From Physcomitrium patens (lineage: Eukaryota > Streptophyta > Bryopsida > Funariales > Funariaceae): a DNA stretch of 64,000 bases. Within the stretch, counting starts at the first letter, position 1, and every line of letters starts with the position of its first letter. Position numbers and translations under genes: made by a program. Where the stretch lies: the NCBI RefSeq assembly GCF_000002425.4, contig NC_037272.1:2102008-2166007 (forward strand), written 5' to 3'. Under the pieces are notes generated by a model. It saw only the letters and a list, made by a program, of their open reading frames with translations, ran no database searches and was not told the DNA's origin. Shown here in pieces: positions 43,851 through 55,379 of the stretch.

Positions 43851-45836
43851 ATGTCGTGGCGAGACGAGAAGGCGGAGTATCTGCAGAAGAGCAGGGACTT
43901 CTCCTTCTTGCAGGAAGATGGTCGGGATCCCAGAGAAGTTCAGAGAAGCAAGAAGGGCAGTGACGATCGGGTGCCCGACAACCAGGAGGCGCGGGACCGG
44001 TTGCTCCGACTGAAGGCTCTGGAGAAGCAGAGAGCTGACAAGCAAAAGAAGCAGTATGTTCGGAGTCCGTCCCCCGAATGGGAAGATCGGTACGAGCGGC
44101 GGGAGACGGAGAGGAACGCAGGGCCGAGCGGGAGCAAGCGACCGGCAGGGAAGGACAACTTCGGGTCGTTTTTTGGGAAGGTGGAGAAGGTGGTGGCGAA
44201 GCGGGTGGTGGAAGAGAAGCGAGCGCGGGAGATAGCTGCTCGCGAAGCCCGAATAGCCGAGGCGGAGAAGGCTGCGAAAGCTCGGGCAGAGAGCAGGATG
44301 AGGGCGGCGAACAGCGGGTCGGGAAGCAAGCCCGCAGCAAAACCGAAGCCTGTGAATCCGGCGGCAGCGAAGGCGCAGAAGCTGAAAGACAACCGGGACT
44401 ACTCGTTTCTGTTTTCGGACGAGCCCCCGAGCAAACGCGGGGGAGGCGAGGGTAGGGATTCTGGAGCAGAGCCCAGCAAGGCGTCGAGAGACGGCAGGGG
44501 CTCCGCAGAGGGTTCGGCGAAGCAGAAGTCGATGAGTTCGATGGGTTCACAGGGTCAAAAGGCGAAGGTGGCAGGCAATGGTAGCGTGCGGCCTTCGTCG
44601 GGACAGGGATCCGCGAGCGGGCAGGCCCGCCATGCAGGTGCGATGGCGAGCAGGGCGGGGTCTGGCGCGGAGAGGGACAGCGGTGGTCGGGAACCTCGGT
44701 ACGAGAGCGAGAGAAGGTCGGAGAAGGAAGTGCGACGCGCGAGCGAAGGGAGGGCGGAACGGGGGCCACGGTTGGATGGGGAAAGGAGGGCGGAGAGGGG
44801 GGTGGCACCGTCTCGAGCGGGATTGGCGAGCAAGAGTGGGGTGGACGAGAGAGCATCGTCTCGAGGAGCGGCGTCGAAGATGGGGATGGCGTCGGATAGG
44901 GCAAAGAGAGACGGGCAGGAGAGGGCGAAGTCAGCGGGCTCGAAAGCTATGAACCACGACAGAAGTGTGGTTCGGGAGTCAGTGTCGGCGAAGCAGTCGT
45001 CAGCGAGTCGGGTGGCTCAAAGTGGAGGTCAGAGGATGATGTCGCAGTCCGGGAATGGGAGCGTCCGAGAGAGGATGGTGGCGAAGTCGACAGCAGAGGT
45101 GAGGGTGTCGCAGTCGGTCCGGAGAGACAGCGAGAGGGATGGATCTGCGATGAAGCGAAAGAGTGTCGGGGAGCCGGCGAGGAAGGCGGCGGTGAGTGCG
45201 AAGGCGAACGACGGGAGGAGAGTGGAGAGGCCGAGGTACGGGAGCTCGGACTCGGAGAGCGAGATGAGAAGAGTGGTGGCAGGAGGACCTCGACCTGGAG
45301 CATCAGGTGGGAGCAGAATGGCTCCGGCGAGCGCGAACGGGTTGAAACGGAAAGCAGTCGACGAGCTGGATAGGAGGAAGACGATGGGTGTTCCGACGAG
45401 GAGGCCAGCGGCGGACGAGGCGATGAGAAGGAAGTCGGTGGGAAGCGAGGGTACGCAGAGGAAGGCGAGCGTGGAGGTGAGGAGACCAGCAGCAAGGGAG
45501 GAGGTGGCGAGGAGCAGGCCAGCAGCCGGGAAGGAGAAGAAGAGGGTGCAGGAGCTGGACTCTGAGTACGAGTCGGACAGCGAGGACGGAGGAGGCGCTC
45601 GAGCATCAGGGGTGTCGAGCATCATACAGAAGCTGTTTCGGTACAATCCGAACAAGTACAAGGATTTGGACGACGAAGACGACAAGAACATGGAGACGAG
45701 TTTCCGACACATACAGGCGGAGGAGAAGCGGAGCGCGCGGCTGGCACGGGAGGAGGACGAGAGGGAGCAGGAGTTGATAGAGGAGGAGGAGCGGCAGGAG
45801 CGGCTGCGAAGGATGAAGAGACAGAAGGCTCGATGA
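43851..45836 (+). CDS. SPT2: SPT2-type chromatin protein (histone H3-H4 chaperone family)
   Basis: A 661-residue uninterrupted frame. ATG 43851 (MSWRDEKAEYLQKSRDFSFL) is preceded by an in-frame TGA at 43845, which fixes the start. Two short DFSFL/DYSFLFSDEPP motifs (near residues 17 and 182) and the C-terminal SPT2 domain (about residues 565-661: acidic DSEYESDSED, then IIQKLFRYNPNKYKD, then a charged helix ending RRMKRQKAR) identify the family. SPT2 binds H3-H4 tetramers during transcription and nucleosome reassembly in the nucleus. The middle (residues 190-560) is low-complexity Arg/Ser/Ala/Gly-rich. The frame has no intron and is far more GC-rich than its flanks. Long antisense frames here reflect composition. 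Confidence 0.9.
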   Translation: MSWRDEKAEYLQKSRDFSFLQEDGRDPREVQRSKKGSDDRVPDNQEARDRLLRLKALEKQRADKQKKQYVRSPSPEWEDRYERRETERNAGPSGSKRPAGKDNFGSFFGKVEKVVAKRVVEEKRAREIAAREARIAEAEKAAKARAESRMRAANSGSGSKPAAKPKPVNPAAAKAQKLKDNRDYSFLFSDEPPSKRGGGEGRDSGAEPSKASRDGRGSAEGSAKQKSMSSMGSQGQKAKVAGNGSVRPSSGQGSASGQARHAGAMASRAGSGAERDSGGREPRYESERRSEKEVRRASEGRAERGPRLDGERRAERGVAPSRAGLASKSGVDERASSRGAASKMGMASDRAKRDGQERAKSAGSKAMNHDRSVVRESVSAKQSSASRVAQSGGQRMMSQSGNGSVRERMVAKSTAEVRVSQSVRRDSERDGSAMKRKSVGEPARKAAVSAKANDGRRVERPRYGSSDSESEMRRVVAGGPRPGASGGSRMAPASANGLKRKAVDELDRRKTMGVPTRRPAADEAMRRKSVGSEGTQRKASVEVRRPAAREEVARSRPAAGKEKKRVQELDSEYESDSEDGGGARASGVSSIIQKLFRYNPNKYKDLDDEDDKNMETSFRHIQAEEKRSARLAREEDEREQELIEEEERQERLRRMKRQKAR

Positions 45837-46500
45837 AGTGGGGGAGTGGGATAGGTTGCGTGGAGAGTCGGAACGCAGAGTGGGACCTGGAAGGAGGTGG
45901 GATAATGAGAGACGCGGTGGCGTGGTGGACATGATGCGGGTGGATTTGGGTTGGTGATGAGGTATCGCATTTGATGGACACTCGAGGGCGGGAAGCGACA
46001 GGTTCGGTTTGCCACTATCAAAGCATGTTGCGCGTTGGCGTTGGGGAGGTGGAGGCTCTGAGGAGCCGGAGTGTGCTTGTGTACAGGGACGGATCGACGA
46101 GCACAGTAGGATGCCGTGGTGGGTGGAGATGTGGATGACCGGAGTTAGGGGAGGGTTCGGAGTTCAGAAGCGAAGGGTCGTTCGCCGATGTAGGTAGACG
46201 AGAGGATAGTGTGTGGTCTGGAGGAATGGGTGTGGGGATTCCTGGAGGCGATTTTGTACTTGTATGAGGTAATTTATGTCCCGAGGGGGACGCGGAGGGT
46301 TCGAGAAAGTGGAGTAGCGCGAGGTGGGTAGTAATTGAGGTATGCTGTGCAGGGAATACATGGGGTGGGGGTGATGTTTAGCTTTTTTTCGTTCGAAACT
46401 GTGGGACCGTTGGAACGCGAATTTTTTTAGGCAAGTTATGCGTGGAAATAGCACAGATTTTTAGTTAATCTTAGCATCATTTTTCTGCACACATAGAACA
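45837..46500 (+). other. SPT2 3' untranslated region and GC-to-AT transition
   Basis: GC-rich sequence continues to about 46400 without a credible plus-strand frame, then changes abruptly to T-rich DNA. This is probably the 3'UTR of SPT2. No clear AATAAA signal is seen. Confidence 0.45.
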
Positions 46501-49500
46501 TTGTATGGATTTGTTTTTTTTGTTATGGATTCGTGCTTTGTTCTTTTTCTTCTGTGTATGTTTATCTTATGTATCAATTCTGGCCTTGTCGGTTTTTAGC
46601 ATCGATGTTGTGAATTGTTTGTTATGCATGTTTTGTCGGTTATATTTGTTAGTACATTATCCCCTGGAATTATGTTTCCATCGCCGTTGGTATGGTATGT
46701 TACATAGTCTTGATATCTTGTTTCAAGTGGATGTAATTGCATTTTTGAATTTCAGGTAATGGAGGTGTCATCTGCTACAGATTATTTATGTGGGTCTATA
46801 ATTACTCATGTGGATTTTAGGTGTGTGGCATGTAAGTAGGCCCTCATGATCCAGATTTTTGGTTTTGAAGATCTCAGCACATGGTATATCACAACTATTT
46901 TTTTGTGTTAAAGGAGCTTGTGGAAATTACACACTTGCAGAAAATATGTCTGTGACGTCGTTAATTTTTGATTCCCATGCTGTTAAGGAATAATACTCAG
47001 CAGGAACTTGTGGATGTAGCCAGCCCTTGATGCTTCTAGTAATTAGTTATTCTGTCCCTTTATAACATAGAAATCAAACTTTGGATAGTTGGGATTTTTT
47101 GTTTTTCGAAATTCTTTTGCAGTGAAATTTCAATTTTTAGGAAACTGTGCCTCGTATTTTAAAACCTGGGTATTTGAAGGGTGTGCAACTCTTGAGGGTT
47201 TATTACTTACATGTGTTGTAGCAACAAATTTTTAAGCTCGATTATGGATTAAACATATTTTTTTCACAGTTATTTTTATTTTAATATAACTTATCAGTGA
47301 TGAATGAGCTGAAAAAATACTTTTTTCTTTGGTGTTGCACCTGTGGTTGCAATGTTTAAGGAGATATAAACCCTTTCAATATACCCTTTTAATATGATGA
47401 ATCAAAACCGTAATGATATTTTCATATATATGATGTGGCAAAAGTCTTTATCCTAATCTAAAATTATTGATTGTAAAATTGTGATAACACTAACAAAAAA
47501 ATTTATTTTCATCATATGAAATTTAGATTATCACTTGGGAATCGGAGGATAAAAAAAAGTGTACTTTTAAATATATGATATTGAAATTATTGCATGTGAT
47601 TTAAACAAAACATAGGCACAAAAAGAAGTGGTGTTAATGCCACTATAGTTGTTGCTCCTGCTACTAAAACTTATTTTTGATAACTTTATATATTTTTTTT
47701 CCTATTAAATTACTTTCTGTATAATTTGAAGAAAAAAACATATTGGAAATTTGAACAAATATTTGATTATTTTTTTTAAAAAAAAGAAGCAATATATCAA
47801 GTGAGTGGTGGATTGTGGTGATAGTAGCAAAATTGTGGTAGTATGTGGTAGATGGGGGTTGTGGCACCAACATAAATTGTGATGGTATTAGCAATATCCC
47901 ATAAAGATGGTTAAGGGCAATATTATATTGATTGCACATTGCATTGAAAAAAGTAGAGTTAACCTTGTATGAATAAAGGTAAGTAACCAATTATATTTTA
48001 CTTACATCAAACCAAATTATTAATTATTCTTGTGATTATATTCATATGATGACTAAGAACTAAAGTATCGATATATAAATAAACAAACATCTTATATTTC
48101 TAATAAATCAACTTTAAGATATATATACATAATATCATTATATACTAGTAGAAACTTGTACCATTGGACACAAAAAGAGTATGAAAATTGTAATTTGTAA
48201 TTTACTAAGTTGCATGTTAATAATATACATGTGTAATATATTTTAGTAATGGTTTTCTACACCAAATTTATTGAAGTTTAACTAAAGTAAACTACCATTA
48301 AAAATAAAATATATCTTTATTTATTAGAAACAAAAGGGATATTTTTAAATTACATCATTAAATAAATAAAATATAAAACATGAAGTATTACAATCATATT
48401 AAAATTAAATTTAGCCATAGGCCAATTATATATATCATGGAAGTCCCTTCTTGTTGCTTTGGATGAATCATATTTAGAACAAGATTAATGAACAAAAGCA
48501 TTGCCATGGTGCTAGTATAAACTTGTGCTATTGGACACATGAAGACTCTAAATTTTTTTAATTTGTAGCTCCTTAATAAAAAATAGACAACTTTTAAAGA
48601 TACGCCAAATAAAAAATAAAATAAAATAAAATAAAGAATATGCATAAGTATAGAATCATTTATTTTTCTTCAATGTTATTGACAAAGACAATTTTTATTT
48701 GTTATAACAACTAAATTAGCTAAGATGATAAAATTTCAAGATAAATTATATTTATGGTTGTATTCTTATTTTTATTTTCTTATAGATAAAAAATCTTGAT
48801 AGTATTTGGAGAAGCTCATTATAAAATAACATATAAATATCTATGTAAAAACATAAGGATTTTAAGATCTATTCCTACATTCTTCAATGATTTTCTTTAA
48901 AAATTGTTAATTATTATTACCAATGCCACCTTTATATGAGATTGCTATTACTTAAATTTGAATAGAATTTGTCCAAATGATAGACATGATCAAATCTTTA
49001 GAAGAAAAGCCAATTATTTCTTCCTATTCCCAATTAAGAATCTTGCTTTTATAACTCAATAATGCAATTGCATAATGACCAAGCATGATCCATTATAAAA
49101 TCATTGATGTTTATCAATATTTTGCAACAACATAATGAAACATTTAATCTTCAATTTGAAGTACAATATTGATTATCTAAGTCGACATTAATTATTTAAA
49201 TACTTGATTGGATAATATTTACTATTTTTAGTACTCTCTTCCATCAATACTATATTCATATTGAGATAAATACATAAAACTCAAATAAGTCTTATCTTAG
49301 CATGCTCATTTAGATATCAATATTATCATTTTGAAAGAAAAAGTTGATCTATCAATCAAATATTCTTCTCTACATTTTCTTTTGATGATTGGTCTTAATT
49401 AGACAATTCAAATCAAAGACTTTAATGTCGGACCTACTTTCATATATTTACAAAGAATCACTATACTTCTCAATGGATAAATTATTGTTGATTCATTTTT

Positions 49501-52500
49501 AATTTGCAAATGCAAAAAATAAAAGAATTTAGTGCTTAAAAAATATTGTTAAAAGAAACTTTAGAGAGACTCTTTTCTTTGAACAATTCAAAATGTGGAA
49601 GCAATCTTTGGAACATCAATCATGCTTTAAAAGCCAAAATAAAATATTGAAGAAAATTAAGGGCCCTTCTTGAAAATCAATAGTATGAAAAGATATTCTA
49701 TAGAATATGAATCATACTTCCAACTCTATAATAAAAAAATAAAAATAAAAAACAATATTTCTTTCTTTGAAAATTAATAAAATGAAGAAGCAAATTGAAA
49801 AAGCTTTTAATTCTAAAACAAAACATGTAATAAAAGAAAATGCCTCTGTCAAAAATCAAAAGCATGTTAAGGTGAATTGAAGAAGCTTCTAGATCCAAGG
49901 CATTGATGGAAGATATATGCAAGGACTTATTATTGGAAAATGTTGTTACAAGGATACATACCAAAAACAAAGTCTTTTTGTCTAAAAGGCTCATGAAAAA
50001 TGGAGGTGGTAATCATCTTAAAATAAAAACCTACGAAAATGTATACTTCTTACTACTTTATAATTGAAACATCTAAAAATATTAAATCTTAAAAAAAATC
50101 CTCAAAAATATTAAATATATACAATACATACTTTTAAAAGCTCTTTAGTAAATATTTAAATATTTTTAGATTGACATTCAAGATTGGTATTTTTGATCAA
50201 TTTATATAATTTAATATGACAACAAATCTTTGATTGATGCAAAGAAGCATTAATGATCTTGCTTCTTGAGTCTTTTGTAATAATATAAAAAATAATTTAA
50301 AAGTCTCTACTAAAGACTATGGTAATTTAACCAATTATCTTTTTAGTGTCATATATATTTTTGAGGATTCTATAAATTTCCTTAGCACAATATTGATATT
50401 CATTGGTGCCTTATTCTAGATTATAAGCTCTATATTTCTTAAGACATTTATATATATTGCGTTCTTAGTAATATTAAAAATATTTTTTTTATAGAAATTG
50501 AGTGGAATTTTGAATACGAAGTGTGTAATTTTTCAACTACTTAAAAGTTATTCTCTAATTATAGATAAAATAATGCATAATGCAATCTTTTTTTTACTTT
50601 AAAACTTTATTGCTATTATATTGTAAACAAATATTTTGTCAATTTCTACCAATCTTTTTTAAAAAAAATATATCTTTTTAAGATTTTCATCTATCAAATA
50701 AAGTACATTAAAATATATAATGCATTACTCATCATTGAACTTTAGAAAATGACATTCTACTATTTTTTTAGCTCATCACAATTTTATACTATATGCTTTG
50801 TAAGTACTTTTATTTCAATTCCTTTTCTATTAAAATATTGGTAGAAAATCAACAAGTTTTTTGTTTGCTTTATAGGAAATTTCACCAAAAAGAAATAATT
50901 TATATTCTAATATTTATATTTCTATAAGACTCTCAATTCCATAATCTTAAGCCAATTGGTGATGTTCATTATTACAAAATTATTGTCTTAAGCTTTTCTA
51001 GATATGCAAGTATTTATTAAATTAGAATAACACCAAAATATGTTGTTAATTATTTTTATATTTTTATTAAAAAAACCTCTTTTAGAAATTGATTCTAATC
51101 TTTATTATCCTCTAATAGTCTCATTTTCAAACATGCTTTTTTAAAAGTTGAGTAGAGCATTTTATTTATAATTTTTAAATCTTCAAATAAAAGGATCTAT
51201 ATATAATCATCAAGATGAGCTAAATATAGAATATTTCTTTTGCAAAAAAACTAATAAAATATATTTTAATAAAATATAGTAATTATAAATCCATGTCATC
51301 TTATTTTCTACTTCTTTACAATCTTATACTATAAAACACAATGTAGAAAAGCTTAGTAGGTATAATATCAAGTAATATCTATAAATTTGCAAGTTTCAAA
51401 TAATTTTGTTAAAGTTTTTTTTTTCCACTTTCTAGGACCAAAGACTTTAGTTGCATTGTCACTTAGATTAGAAAATATTTGATATATTTTGAGAAGACAT
51501 AATGTCAATTGAACTATATTTTAAACTTCTTTATGCACTTTTGTTCCAAATAAACACCATACTAGTTTGGAAGCTTTAATGTATTGAAAATCAATGTAAT
51601 ACTTAATTTTATTAATCTCACATCATACTTGGATTTTATTTCAATCATTTCTTTTGTAATTATATGAGAAAATGTACTTCATTTCACAAATTGAAGTACA
51701 TACATCAATATTATTGTAGCAATTATATTGTTTGTTTGGTATAAGATTATTTAAAACTATACCCTAATTATCAACAATATTACTACTACTAACATTGAAT
51801 GATCTTTTATCAGTCCTTCTTCAATATAAAGAATATCTATCTTGATCCATTAATGTCACATCTTGATTCTATTTTAGATATCTCTTTTGAAAATTTTCAC
51901 CCACCTTATAAAGAACATGTGAATTTAAAGGTCTATAGGGACCATAAACCATGCATGTAGTAATGGTCTCAAGCATTAGCAAATCTTCTTCCTTAAGATG
52001 AATCTTTTCACAAATAATCCCATCAATATTAGTTGGTTTCTTTATCTTATTCTTTTGATTAAAACATTTAAAAAATACAGGTAAAAGAAATTTCATATTT
52101 TAGTTTCACTAGTATGAACCATTGCTACAACATTTTTTATTATTTTATGTTTGCATACATTTTCTTTTAATGCATTTTGATTGAATTTAAAAACACTTGA
52201 AACCAAATAAAGTCTATTTTCAACTCTTTGTATTAAAAGCAACGTACTTGTGGTTTTAAACCACTTAGAATTTGCCGTCATTATTTCAAATTTATTAAAA
52301 ATTGATAATTTTAGGTGATTTGTATTAAATCTTTAAAGATTTTAAACATATTTAGTATACTTCTGATATGTGTCAATAGAAGGATTATTTTTCTTTCCAA
52401 ATTCCGCATTTCTATTTCTCAATTTTTTATTTTTAATATATATATCAATAGAAGAGTTATTTGTCTTTTTAAGTTTTTCATTTCTACTACTCAATTATGT

Positions 52501-53659
52501 GTATTTTCAACAACATCAGTTATTCCTTTGTAGACATGAACCTACAACCTATCTTTATTTATATTCAGATAATTTAATGAATTTTTATTTTTTAAAAAAT
52601 AAATTTAATTTAAATATTTTAGTTATATACCTTAAATTCTTGCAACAACTTTCTAATATAAAAAATGGTGGAATACTCGTTATTCCTTTCAAAAAGCTGA
52701 TATGAATAAAAATCCAATTGATTAATTCAAGGAAAGAATCTATTTTGCTCTACACTATCAAATCTTACAATAGTGGAGGTTATAAAAGCAAAAGCATGAT
52801 TTTTCTATGCAAACAATATATAACAAATCTTAGCATATTCTTTAATGATTTTTTGGTTTGCTCTTTTATCTTTTATTTAGAAGATTAGTAGTCAGTTTAT
52901 TTTTTGGTTTGCTCTTTTATCTAATATACAAAAAGCAATGGTGGCTCAAATTATAGAGAAATTATTTATAAATTATATAAAATTAAATAAAATTAAATTT
53001 TAACTAAAATTATTCTAAAATTAGATTTTAACTAAAATTATTCTAAAATTAACTAACTACTAATCTTCTAAATAATTCCTTTGACCTTTTCTACATTTAG
53101 CTCTTATATGAGATTGTCTTTGCTCATGTTATTTAAATTTTCTTTGTTGTTTCAAACTAATTATTCAACAATTGGTTGTATTTGGTGAATATTGGTTGCA
53201 TTTGGTGAATATTGGTTGCATTTCAATCATATTATTAAGATATAATATTAAGCATGGTTTTTGAGAGTAATATTAATTTTTAAAGATATTATTAATTAAG
53301 AAATTTTAATACTATTATTTTAAAAATATTATTGACTAAAATCAAAAATCAAATATAACTCTTCAATTTCCTTTCAATTTGATTCATGTATACTAAGTAA
53401 AATTTATTATAAATAATTTATTTATATAATGATTAATTTAGAAAGGCCTTCAATATTCTTTAGAACATAAATCATACTTCTAATTCAATATCAATGGGAT
53501 GTTAATAGAAATTGAAGAAGCTTTAGCTTTAGAATAAATTAAATAATAAAATTAAAAAAAAAAAAAAACTCTTTTAAAAATCAATAATATATTAACATAA
53601 ATTTTAAAAAAAACCTATTCGCTCTAAAAAAAAATACATGATAAAATAAAAGACCCATC
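46501..53659. other. AT-rich intergenic DNA, nothing recognised
   Basis: Over 7 kb of strongly AT-rich sequence with short open frames only. No retroelement domain, RNA gene or intron-exon structure could be supported. A diffuse repeat module (clauses like AATCAATAxxATGTTGA, GAAGAAGCTT and AAAACAAAACATGTAATAAA) occurs at about 49560-49960 and again near 53440-53690 and 63470-63830. Confidence 0.4.
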
Positions 53660-53689
53660 TTTAAAAATTAACAACATCTTGAGATACAT

Positions 53690-53935
53690 TGTGAATACCT
53701 AGATTTTCACACCTCAAGAATCATAGGATATTCCTTCTATGTTTCTACATAGGAACTATCTATGTATTTGTCTCAAGTCCTTGGAGTTTATGTCAAAGTT
53801 GAGGTTAGACAATTCAACTTTAAATCTAACTTCAATATCTTAATTTAGTCAATCTTATTTCATCTTCAAAGCTCTTCCTTCATTGTGTTAAGAAACCACT
53901 ATATCTTTATGAATTTTATCTTCTCCACACAAAGT
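53690..53935. repeat. Dispersed direct repeat, copy 1
   Basis: From TGAATACCTAGATTTTCACA to ATCTTTATGAATTTTATCTT it aligns well with 62688-62935 (TGAACATCTAGATTTTTACA). The 9-kb interval between copies holds the gene fragments and gag remnant listed below. Confidence 0.65.
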
Positions 53936-53979
53936 TTGAATGCATGGAATCCTAAACTAAAGGATTGAGTTTTTGGCAG

Positions 53980-54225
53980 GCGTTTATCTGTTTGAGAGGT
54001 TTTGCTTAGTTTGTGATCACATTCATGGTATCAACTATGTCAATCAGGCTTTGCCTTAATACCAATTTTCTCCAGAACGATACTCTTGGCGTAAGAAGAA
54101 CCAGCAAATGACTTCTTTCACTCTTTACCCAAGTGAGATTTCTTATCGGACTTGTCAGCCTACAACTGAGCCTTGTGTTGATTCTTGGGTTTACGCCCAG
54201 CTCCCATACCCAGTGTCTCTTCCAT
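53980..54225 (-). pseudogene. RPS23: Ribosomal protein S23 (uS12) N-terminal fragment
   Basis: From the ATG at complement 54223-54225 the minus strand reads MEETLGMGAGRKPK, then ADKSDKKSHLGKE, then KKSFAGSSYAKSIVLEKIGI. This matches the N-terminal half of 40S ribosomal protein S23, a small-subunit decoding-centre protein. Two conserved Trp codons are now stops (TAG, TGA), and similarity fades after KAKPD. About 60-80 of some 142 residues are represented. The sequence just upstream (54226-54330) resembles a pyrimidine-rich 5' leader, so the fragment includes the gene start. It is non-functional and sits directly downstream of the eEF2 fragment on the same strand. Confidence 0.85.
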
Positions 54226-54399
54226 GATAATAGGTTGAAAGAACGGTTGGCAATGCGAAGGTTAGAGTGCAAGGACAAAAGGGGGAGAGGCGAAGTGCAA
54301 TGCTTGCTGAAGAACCCCCGCCCGTCGAAAGAGTATTTTTCAGAACTCGCATTGTTCAAAACTTTATCACTCGTCGAGCAATTCTGCCGTAACCTCGCA

Positions 54400-55350
54400 T
54401 ACTTCTTCATGATATTTCGTAGCATAGTCTTCGTGTGCATGCACACTACCGGTTCCAACACCATAAATTTTTCATTTTTCATGATATCTTCTTGCACATC
54501 CATCATACAGTTTTATGTTCAACTCTCTTGCTCCAGCAATGATGTGCTCCCCGCTTTCCTTGATCATATACATCACCATGGGGTCTGAATTTGCCAGCCG
54601 CTTCAGCCCCTCCACCAACTTCGGCAGGTTCTTTGGCAAGTTCAATGCATGCTAGCACTACACCGCCACACAAACCACATGCAACATCGAAAACTTCATT
54701 GCTCTGATCGGGTGCACGTCTGTCTCCTTCTTGCCCCTCAGCGTTGCGTTCCTTGTGATGAACTGGTCCAGTCAAACCATCGCCACTATGATTCCACTGT
54801 GACTCTTTGCTCAATTCTGTGAGAGCGTCGGAAGGTCTCTGGGACATCTGAAGAGACAGAGCACCATGACGACTCGGCTGAAGAAAAACAAGAAAAAAAG
54901 GGGTCATGTGAGTGACGGCCATGGGCATGTAGGCAAGCATCGCAGGCTTTCTGGAGGTTGTGGTAAGGCAGGAGGTATGCACCACCATATGATCTTGTGT
55001 ATTCCACTGACTCTTGCCTCCTTCCAATCCAGATAACCTTCCCCTGCACCAACGTCCAGATAACTGTCATCTTTATCTTCTTCTTGCTAGGCACGTAGTT
55101 CGACTTCGTGTTCCAACCTTTCAATCCCATCGATAACTTCTTGGCAAACACTTGCCAAACCGCAAAGAATCGTTTCATCACCTTTGACATGTTCAACAAC
55201 AGCAGCCCATTCGAGTCGCAGTTTGCTACCGCTTTTGTGTACTGATCGTCCAGCACACCCTCGTACATGTTCTCTACCCTGCAAAGTGCCTCTATGAAAG
55301 CCCTTGTGTGCTTTGCTGGAATGAACTTTGGGCAACTGATCATAATAAGC
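54400..55350 (-). pseudogene. Translation elongation factor 2 (eEF2) internal fragment, broken
   Basis: Minus-strand translation matches the middle of eEF2, the ribosomal translocase GTPase. In order: RVENMYEGVLDDQYTKAV, ANCDSNGLLLLNMSKVM, FFAVWQVFAKKLSMGLK, NYVPSKKKIK and [12 protein letters not shown]. After an extra segment (about 54810-55000) and a frame change come [38 protein letters not shown] and [14 protein letters not shown], then [16 protein letters not shown]. The extra segment ends in a pyrimidine-rich CAG and could be a retained intron or an insertion. The GTPase N terminus and the C-terminal third are absent. Stops and shifts rule out function. Confidence 0.85.
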
Positions 55351-55379
55351 AGCAGCTGTGACACCAAGTCCTCATGGAA

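Noticed and set aside
43762..44904. Long antisense open frame (380 codons) over the SPT2 gene, and similar ones at 44947-45606 and 45029-46021
   Set aside because: They are Pro/Ser/Arg-rich shadows produced by GC-rich codons of the plus-strand SPT2 frame, which has clear family motifs.
46505..46759. 84-codon open frame after SPT2, Phe/Leu/Cys-rich
   Set aside because: T-rich composition gives hydrophobic codons by chance. No start context, homolog or conserved motif is seen.
52315..52705. Two overlapping open frames in AT-rich DNA
   Set aside because: Phe/Ile/Leu-rich products expected from T-rich sequence, with no supporting signal.
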